This document shows, one piece after another, positions 56,696 through 64,000 of a DNA stretch of 64,000 nucleotides. The stretch lies in contig OY987302.1 of NCBI GenBank assembly GCA_963920635.1, forward strand, positions 35,749,278 to 35,813,277, in the 5' to 3' direction. A program made the position numbers and the translations under genes. Each line of letters begins with the position of its first letter. The first letter of the stretch is position 1. The stretch is from Pseudeuparius sepicola. Its lineage: Eukaryota > Arthropoda > Insecta > Coleoptera > Anthribidae. Below the pieces are notes generated by a model. The model was not told the origin of the DNA, did no database searches, and saw nothing but the letters and a program-made list of their open reading frames with translations.

Positions 56696-58563
56696 CAAGA
56701 ACGGTAGACGCACAGGATTGCTCGATCGGGCAAATCTCTCCGCCGGCGTGACGTCACCGCTAGACTGCTATCTGCTAAGCGCGCCGGGAGCTACCGTTTA
56801 AAATATAGAAAGGGTGGGTTTTCTGTGGATGTTCTGTGTTTTTGAGCTACTTTTGCCAATCCTTTGATTTTTATACACTATTAAGAGTACATAGAACTTT
56901 TATTTTTTACTTAGAATGTATCAAGACTAAGGGATTAATTTATAAAATTGCCAATATATGGAATAATTGCATAGAAGAAAATTTCGAAAATGGTTATTTA
57001 TGTACCAAGGCACTGAAGTTCAACTTTTTATGACTCATGTGGAATTTAGTTGCCGAGGCCTCTGGCTGAGGCAAATATAAAATATTATTATACAAAGTAT
57101 TTTGAACGTTTGAAAGACGGTAAGTATGATACTAATCTTTTGCGATATTATTTTATAAATTAATATTAAAAATATAGTATGTCAAATTTTAGTTTCAATT
57201 TATTACGAGTATAATACTCTTAATAAACACTATGAAAATTATGTTTCACAAAAGGTTCGATAAAAGGCGCTTATAGGACTTGACATTTGGTTTTATTGCA
57301 CCTGTACTGGTACACACTCTGTGATGCCTGTTTTCCATTGACAATTTCTTCATGAATTAGGTAATTCATGAAGTCACTTCAAGGGCAAATTATTATAAAA
57401 AGTCGTGTATTACACTGGCAATTTCTTCATGAATTAATTCATGAATTTTTTCATGAAGTTACTTCACGAATTAGAGCATGTCCTATTTTCCGTCAAGTTT
57501 TGCGTGAACTTCAGGAGTACTAACATTGAAAATTTGAACACAAGGAAGGTTATATTTTGATACTAGTTTTGTTTGAGGCATTAGACGAGAAAGAGGAGAG
57601 TACATAGTTTTAAAGATAATATACTTAGATAAAAAGTGTGTGAAATGTTACAATATGTTTTATTTATGTATTCCGCTGCCAAGGCACAGCTCCCTCATTC
57701 ACGAAATAATCACAAAACTCCTCTTGGGCAATATATAGTCTTTATCAAGCTCTTCTAGGATGGAAGTAGGACATTGGGGTCTCAAAATTATGTAATGTGC
57801 AACATGCCAATGTTATGGTTTGCACTTTTTCCACATTCAAATTAATTTTAGTCAAAAAACTAAATCGTTTGGCTAAAATGCCAAATGCATTTTAAACTAC
57901 GAGATTTAATCTGTAGTTAAAGAAGCTTTGGATGAAGATGGAAAGGTTAAACTCTTTTACCTAGCAGTTCACTCTGTAATTCTCTTTCATAGTCATTTTC
58001 CGTAAAATGACGAGAACAAATATGACTGTTGTTAGGGTTGAAACTGTCCATTCTTTTACATCTTGCCACCCATGCTCTCCTAATCGTTTGTGAAACCATA
58101 TCTTTTGACTTTGGGAAGGTATGGAACATAATATTTTCGCCTGCTTTTTTTAAAGCGTAAGTTGTATTACAACCATAAACAGCACACCTCCTTCCTGTCA
58201 TAATGTATTCTAAATAAATAATAAAAATAAAGTATAGGGTAAAGTGTATTTAAAATGATAAAATATAAGTACCTATAATGGCACAAAACATTCGATATTA
58301 GAGAGATAATTTGACAAAATATATTAGTTCTTATGTTTTTAATACTAAGCAAGATGGTACTAATTTAGTATAAATATTCAATAATAGATTGAAAACTAAA
58401 AACAGGTTACATAAAATAAAGAAAACACAGTCAAAACCCGCGTCAAAACCCGCACCGCTGATGTACAAATAACACCGTTAGTCTAGCGCTGAAGTCACCC
58501 ATCTGCCGACTGGCGAACATTACGCTTACGAAATCGAGCAATCCTGTGCGTCTACCGTTCTTG
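56696..58563 (-). mobile_element. P-like/THAP DNA transposon copy 2, 1,868 bp, 9-bp duplication
   Basis: GTTTTAAAC at 56687-56695 and 58564-58572 is the duplication. Inverted termini CAAGAACGGTAGACGCACAG continue identical for 31 bp. The empty site, one GTTTTAAAC, is preserved at 48462-48470 in the sister LTR. It carries one THAP exon on the minus strand and no catalytic transposase region. Ends and GTGACGTCACCG block are related to copy 1 at 23.3 kb. Confidence 0.85.
57947..58201 (-). CDS. THAP-domain first exon of the P-like element
   Basis: From ATG 58201 the minus strand encodes MTGRRCAVYGC (first Cys pair), FHTFPKSKDMV, RAWVARCKRMDSFNPNNSH and ICSRHF (the C-x2-H pair), then YERELQSELLG, and is open to a stop at 57947. 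By analogy to copy 1 the coding part probably ends at a G|GTAAAA donor near 57960 and the last few codons are intron. THAP domains bind DNA, here presumably the element's own ends. The AVPTIF end of the domain and the transposase are missing. Confidence 0.75.
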   Translation of the reverse strand: MTGRRCAVYGCNTTYALKKAGENIMFHTFPKSKDMVSQTIRRAWVARCKRMDSFNPNNSHICSRHFTENDYERELQSELLGKRV

Positions 58564-60117
58564 GTTTTAAACTAGAAAGCTTCGATAAGGTGGGTAATCT
58601 GTGGCTTCGATTGTGTTCTAGTAGCTGGAAGTCGTCATACGTTGCGAAAAGTTGATAAATAGAACGGGCGACAGGCATGAGGCCACTTCCCTTTCGAACA
58701 TTCGTGGTAAAAAGTCGCGTGGGTGAAATTCGGCCTTGAATTTTCTGTATCGAAATTTCCTTTTGAAAATCTCTGTTCAGGCCTAATTTCCCACTTAATG
58801 GTCGACTTAAGTGGTTTTGTGTAGCGTGTGCCTTTATCTTCGCTGTGCTAATTGAGGTTTTCTGTTTTTTTACATGTGTTTGCGAGCACGTGGCATTAGG
58901 CTGTGGAAGTGAACGATTTCCACGCATTTATCGAGTTTCAACCTGCTTCAAGTGGAACTACAGAGAGGACCCCTGGGAACACAGTCTGGGTGAGTATATG
59001 CTCAATTTTTTATAATTTTTATTAATAACGTCATTTTGACGACTCCTGAGCTAATCTCACCTAGGCCTGTTCACCCCTTTTCTCTGTGGGCTACATGCAG
59101 CGAGCTGTGGCCACATATTTTGGTCATAAATTTTGTTTATTAGCACAGATTTGGGAAAACGAACCCTTAAGTTGACCAAGCCACGTGAACTTTACCACGG
59201 TTCCTTTTTTTGGTTATCTAGCTTTTGTAGCTGTTATATTTTTTTGTCTAGTGTTTCGAGATCGAACGGGGAAGTCGCCAAACACTTTTATATTTTATTA
59301 ATGTTACCATTTATCTTGTGAATATTGTATAGTAAATTTATAAGTCAAGTGTAGTCGAGATAATTGATCGTTTTGTATAGTAATTTTTAATCTATTTCAC
59401 AGTCAATTTCAAGGTTCAATAATTCAAAGATACATGCTTTAATCTATCTTGGGGTTGTTAATTAAGGTTTGCCATATGTAATTGCAAAATCTGTACAGAT
59501 TCAATTCTTTTTTAACCCCTTTTTACGTTTAATAAATTTAACTAGTAATTGTAAAAGCGTCGAAACATCGACTGCTGGTTTTCTGTTACATACACTCCGG
59601 TACGTGAGCGAAGCACGTAAGCGAGACAGTGACGGACTAACTACCAGCACACCAACCTTACAACCCGGCTTAGAGTAGTGAGCACGCCTTCCAGCACCAG
59701 CTTGGACACCCACGACCCGCTCGAGTCTCGAGGCCTAGCCGAGGTCCTAATCCACGAACAAGGAGCTTGGAGCGAGGGTGACCTCTACTCAGCTTTAATT
59801 TGGGAAGGTTTTAAGGTACTCTGTAGAACTGTCGTCCAAATTTTTGAAGTGCTCGTAAACAAGACTTTAATTGCTCACGTGAACTTTTCGTGCTATTAGT
59901 TTTGTCGAACATCTCTGATTTTGTATTTTTAAGATCGAATATTTTTCACAGTATTTTCTTTACTTTTCAACAGTAATAAATCCTAATTGTAAACAATAAA
60001 ATTCACTGCTCAATTACCAACTTTATTGTAAACATTTTCATGTACAAATTACAACTTGTAAATATATTGTAAATAGAAAAATCTGCTTTTTATTTAACCA
60101 CTAAATGGTTCAAGCTT

Positions 60118-60600
60118 CTGGCGCTCAAACATAACCATTTTGGTTATAGAGTACAAAATAAAGTATGAGACAATTGTTGAATTAAGAGCAGCTGTTTTAG
60201 AAGCAATTGAAATGGTGGATTGTTTGAACACCTTTTCTTATTTTAAAAGGTGACCTTTTAAAATAATAATTTGAATTTGAGTTTTTTTATTTTTGTTTTA
60301 TTTTGTTCCATTTTGTTACCAGCTAAAAATAAAATATTTGAAAGTTTGAAGTATGTCTTATTATAAAACAGAACGGCAACCCTGCTGCAAGTTAATTTGT
60401 TTTCGTTCTAAAATTTCATCTGAAATTTGTGTTATCTGGTGATTTAATTTACCGGCCTACCAGTAGTACGTCCTACATGTGAGTTTTTTTGCTCCCAGCG
60501 AAAAAAAAAAACTGTAAGTAAGGCGAATATTATCACTGTTATCTATTCAATAACATCAAGGAAGTGTGTGAAATGTTTGTGAAAGAATCATGGGCGTTGC
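60118..60600. other. Short internal LTR-element remnant and non-coding flank
   Basis: TGGCGCTCAAACATAACC repeats the site at 49603. Then 60155-60230 reads as a coding-like fragment (YETIVELRAAVLEAIEMVD) of unknown origin. 60290-60370 is an inverted copy of 47450-47515 (TTGTTACCAGCTAAAAATAA). Confidence 0.4.
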
Positions 60601-60626
60601 CAGGCTGACCTGTTTGTTTTTCTGAG

Positions 60627-61552
60627 ATGAGTAGCGGCGACTCTAAGCGAGGGTTCACCCGTTCGACGAGTACTTTGTGTGAATGTGCGAATCGTACCCC
60701 ATTGTTTGCTGATCTAAAGAAGAAGTTAGACGCTTGTTATAAGTTAATTCATGGGCAAAACACAAAAATTGAGGAGCTAAGTCAGAATATAGTGGATCTA
60801 AAAACAAAGTTAGATAATAAAAAAAGACCCCGTTTTGGATCCAGCTTCGGTTGCTGAACCCTCATACAGCACAGTGCTTAAGCAGGCAGTTCCTAAGGTA
60901 CATATTTTAGTGGTTAAACCTGCCAACAACAATGATTGTGACACCCTTATGAAGCAACTACGGTCAAAATTAATCCCACGAATCTAAATAAGTATGAATT
61001 AATATAAACAGGACTACAAGCAATGGAAATGTTATCTTGTCATGTGACAATTGTGGGAATAAAGGATGACGATTTTGTTGAGGACAAGGAATTATTTAGG
61101 AATAGGATTATACAGCAAAACGATTGTTTTTGTAACAAAGAAGATTGCTCTTTGATTTTGTTGTATGAGTACACTTCTAAGAATGGCAAGTTTGATCTTG
61201 TGGTAGAGGTGGATCCAGTTTCCTATCGCGCGGTACTCAGAATTGGTAGAATGTATATCAGTTGGAGTAGGTGTCCAGTCTTCGAACACTTGTTGACAGC
61301 TAGGTGCTATAAGTGCTGTGAATATGGACATGTGCAGAAAGCCTGCAAAAATGATAAATTTGTCCATTGTGTAGCGGTTCTCATGAACGAAAATTCTGTA
61401 AAAGTCCTTCTTTCAAATGCAAGAATTGTGTAAATTTGAATCAACAACTTCATAAAGATTATGATGTAAATCGTACAGTGTGGGATAAGAAATGTATATG
61501 TTTACAGAGGGCGGAAAATTTTATTCGAAGTAAAACTAATTATTTCTGCTAG
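60627..61552 (+). pseudogene. CR1-like ORF1 (coiled coil and zinc knuckles)
   Basis: ATG 60627 opens a part with a Leu/Ile heptad-like stretch (KIEELSQNIVDLKTKL) ending at a frameshift near 60850. A second part (61023-61433) has an RNA-binding-like middle and a CCHC knuckle CYKCCEYGHVQKAC. A third (61367-61552), in another frame, has CSGSHERKFC and KCKNC, a second knuckle. Such proteins bind and package element RNA. Confidence 0.65.
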
Positions 61553-61819
61553 TTCGAAGTTACTGTTACTGCACATTTCATTATATATTTACACTTTTGT
61601 CTTTCCTTTGATTTCCATCTTTTCTCGTATTTTCTTTATGCCACATTAATTCTAACATTATTCTAACAATAATTATAAGTTGATTTTAACTTTAAATACT
61701 AATCCTATAATTTTAAGCAGGTACCATACAGTTTTTTTTCTCTACACACACACACACATATATATTATATTGTTGTATTTACATATTGTTTTATATTTTG
61801 TAATTTTGATATATTTGTT

Positions 61820-63170
61820 ATGGCTCTATTGTCAGATTTCGATGTTATTGAGAGTGAAGAACATAATTTATTGATAGGCTGTTTGAACGTTAGATCACTC
61901 ACAAGCTCGTTTAATGATATTAGAGACTACATACTCCTTCAAAATTTTGATATAATGGGTTTGACGGCGACTTGGCTAAGACCTGATATTCTCGATGACG
62001 ACATTGGTATCTCTGGCTACAATATATTTAGATCAGATAGATTCAGACGGAGAGGGGGTGGAGTGGCTTTTTATGTCAGAACAGGAGAGATGTTCTTTGT
62101 GTGATAATGATGTTCCACAGTCCGAACAGGATGGCCTTGAGCAGCTATTTCTAAAGGTTAAAGCAAATAATGACTACGTTTATCTCGGCGCGTTCGATCC
62201 GATTGAGAGGTTTGAATTCACTGGAGCGGACTCAAATAGACGGCGTAAACCTTATAGATTGAAATTCAATCAAATTTAAAATTTCAAGTCAAGCCGCTAT
62301 TTCCAAACAGAAGTTGGCCAGAATTTGCACCAACCTTCTGTGGAATAAGTGTAATAAGATAATGTCCCTAGAGAGGATTGAAAACTGTAGGATTCAATAC
62401 TGATGATGTAAATGCAGAATTATAAAAGATTTGACATCACTCAATCGGATCCATTTCAATCCGATCGAGTTGTCACGAGATAAACGTAGTCATTGTAACT
62501 TTTGCGTTTGGGGTTTTATACAGACCACCTAATGTTGAATATAATTGTCTGTCGAATTTAGAAGATACACTATCTGTGTTGAACGCGACATGTGATAGAG
62601 TTATTTGTATGGGTGACTTAAATATTAATATGCGTAATTCAAATAGTCCATCTTTTCGGTTTTTGTATAATATTTTTGAGGCGTTAAACTTGACACAGAT
62701 TGTTGATACCGATACTCGTGTAAACGAAACTAGTTGTGCTATACTAGATGTGGTTGTTGTTAGTGAAAATATTACTGTTTCCAAAACTGGGGTTGTAAAC
62801 CTACCAACTGTATCGGATCATTATCTTTTGTATTTCTGTGTTGAATCTCAGATGGTTCGAAGTGGCCCAAGATATGTTTATACTAGGGATCTCCGTAGCA
62901 TAAACGATGAATTGTTGAATGAGGTGGCTTCCACAGCCTACTGGCTTGGCGTAGTGCACCAAAACGATATTGACTCCAAATTAGGTTATTTTTGTCAGAC
63001 TGTGGAGTCTGTACTTGATGTGTGTGCTCCTTACAGGATGAAAAAGGTTATAAAATCTGGATCGCCTTGGATAACTCAAAACATTAAATTTATGATGAGA
63101 CTTCGTAACAATGCTTACTCTAAATTTAAAAAAATCTTTAACTGCTGTAGATAGAGATGACGGTGTTGTT
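61820..63170 (+). pseudogene. CR1-like ORF2 endonuclease (interrupted)
   Basis: GCLNVRSLTSSFNDIRDYI and RGGGVAFYVRTG are the N-terminal endonuclease motifs. A stop at 62102-62104 and an inserted inverted segment (about 62195-62475) break it. It resumes with VLYRPPNVEYN near 62515, then CMGDLNINM, a VVVS segment and SDHYLLYF. The domain nicks target DNA in intact relatives. ATG 61820 is a plausible start. Confidence 0.75.
62171..62492. repeat. Inverted duplication inside the endonuclease
   Basis: TGACTACGTTTATCTCG at 62171-62187 has its exact reverse complement at 62476-62492, and a nearby GATCCGATTGAG pair lies at 62196-62207 and about 62444-62455. The intervening sequence replaces about 10 codons of the normal domain. 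Confidence 0.75.
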
Positions 63171-64000
63171 CAGAGCAGATGGGGGTACTACAAACAGTTA
63201 AGAAACCTAGTCACTGCTTCCGTAAGGCGCGAAAAAAAGGCATACGTTCAAGATCAGCTTAGACGAGGGACTAGTTCTAGCAATTGGTGGAAGGCTATCA
63301 AGCTGCTGGGGGTTTGCGGTTTGGATGCTGTTGGAAAAGATTCAGGGATTGATGCTGATGACGTTAATCATTATTTCATCAACTCAGTGCCATCTAATTC
63401 TGTAGAAAATGAGGTGATTTATAATTATGCAAATGGTATCCACCCTAACATAGATACACAATTTAACTTTCGGTTTGTTTCTAATATTGACTTTATGAAT
63501 GCTTTCCGTAAGATAAAATCCAATGCTTCTGGTCTGGATAATATGAGTCTGAAAATTGTGAGTCTGCTTTTGCCTTACTGTTTGGATGCCGTAACTCACC
63601 TAATAAACTACTCAGACCAATAAGTATTCTTCCCCTGCATTCAAAAATTTTGGAGAGAATTGCGAATGAGCAATTACTGCAATACATTAATAGGTATAAT
63701 TTGGTGCCAGACACTCAGTCGGGTTTTAGAAGTGGACATAGTACTGTAACAACGTTAACCAATATATGTGACGATTACCTGAGAGCAATTGATAATTCGT
63801 GCGTCACTACAGCAGTGATGCTTGATCTAACCAAGGCTTTTGACTGTTTAAGCCATGAGCTACTTCTTGCAAAGCTTCATTACTTGGGTTGCTCGGATTC
63901 AGTTACAGCCTGGTTTGCAAATTTCTTATCTGATAGATTGCAGATCGTTACCTTCTCTCAAAAGTTGTCCGTTTCGAGAGGTGTTCCACAGGGATCAATT
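63111..64000 (+). pseudogene. CR1-like ORF2, reverse transcriptase, partial
   Basis: The linker (RREKKAYVQDQLRRGT, NWWKAIKLLG) leads into RT motifs SNASGLDNMSLKI, then a deletion of about 30 codons at about 63610, then RPISILPLHSKILERI, GFRSGHSTVTTLT, VMLDLTKAFDCLSH (first catalytic Asp) and SRGVPQGSI. The YADD-type box lies beyond the window. The deletion shifts the frame. Confidence 0.8.

Larger units (their letters stand above)
56356..60117 (+). mobile_element. LTR-X copy C, interrupted by a P-like element
   Basis: It matches copy B from GATTAGAACTGG (56356) to CAAGCTTC before TGGCGC (60118), except for the 1,868-bp P-like insertion, lack of the 593-bp insertion, and an extra segment (about 59096-59515) that copy A also has and copy B lost. 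About 35 bp of the internal region follow, so it is the 5' end of an element truncated near 60152. Confidence 0.7.
60601..64000 (+). mobile_element. CR1-like non-LTR retrotransposon, runs off the window
   Basis: ORF1 with coiled coil and zinc knuckles, then ORF2 endonuclease of the CR1/Jockey style (LNVRSL, RGGGVAFYVR, MGDLNINM, SDHYL) and RT up to SRGVPQGSI at the window end. Frameshifts, an inverted insertion and a deletion show it is dead. The 3' end is outside the window. Confidence 0.8.

Overview
This is an AT-rich, eukaryotic, almost wholly repetitive window, most likely from an insect or another arthropod. The evidence is a BEL/Pao element, two Gypsy-type elements (one with an errantivirus-like envelope gene), two non-LTR retrotransposons, P-like elements with THAP domains, a Harbinger-like element, many fold-back (palindromic) elements, spliceosomal splice sites, and no operons or ribosome binding sites. 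I see no certain resident host gene. The exact order cannot be told from the sequence.

Layout: 1-2.5 kb holds an LTR-like scrap, an inverted repeat, and a tandem satellite of 298-nt units in which two complete units each end in a type I hammerhead self-cleaving ribozyme. 2.9-8.4 kb is a decayed BEL/Pao element. 10.2-20.4 kb is one decayed non-LTR retrotransposon (gag-like ORF1; ORF2 with endonuclease, reverse transcriptase and RNase H) split by a 4.2-kb TTAA-flanked DNA element and by a 1.28-kb solo LTR. Both insertions are exact: removing each with one copy of its target duplication makes the endonuclease frame continuous. 21.3-22.8 kb is a Harbinger-like element with a TAA duplication. 23.3-26.1 kb is a P-like THAP element with a 9-bp duplication. 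26.5-26.9 kb is a palindrome carrying a tRNA-like sequence in each arm. 27.1-30.1 kb is a DNA element with ~0.8-kb terminal inverted repeats.

32.5-46.3 kb is a single 13.8-kb Gypsy/errantivirus-like insertion: two 412-bp LTRs differing at about three sites, TACA target duplication, gag, pol, env. Between pol and env lies an uninterrupted ORF that is a clear macrodomain of the TARG1/OARD1 (ADP-ribosyl-acceptor hydrolase) type, with its Lys and Asp catalytic residues in place. This is the most unusual feature of the window. A consensus splice donor after a short ATG leader, and an acceptor 19 nt past the macrodomain stop, would attach a signal-peptide-like start to env. Gag, pol and env all carry breaks, including a 407-bp tandem duplication in the reverse transcriptase. 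About 4.8 kb of unrelated cargo sits between env and the 3' polypurine tract: a THAP-gene fragment with an intron, a large palindrome and recurring mini-palindromes.

This element sits inside an older LTR ('LTR-X'). Two more LTR-X copies follow: one heads a decayed second Gypsy element (47.5-54.1 kb), the other (56.4-60.1 kb) is interrupted by a second P-like THAP element, whose empty target site survives in the sister LTR. From 60.6 kb to the end is a decayed CR1-like non-LTR element that runs off the window. The picture is a nest of elements inserted into elements, useful for relative dating. The macrodomain-bearing retroelement and the hammerhead satellite are the two systems worth pursuing.
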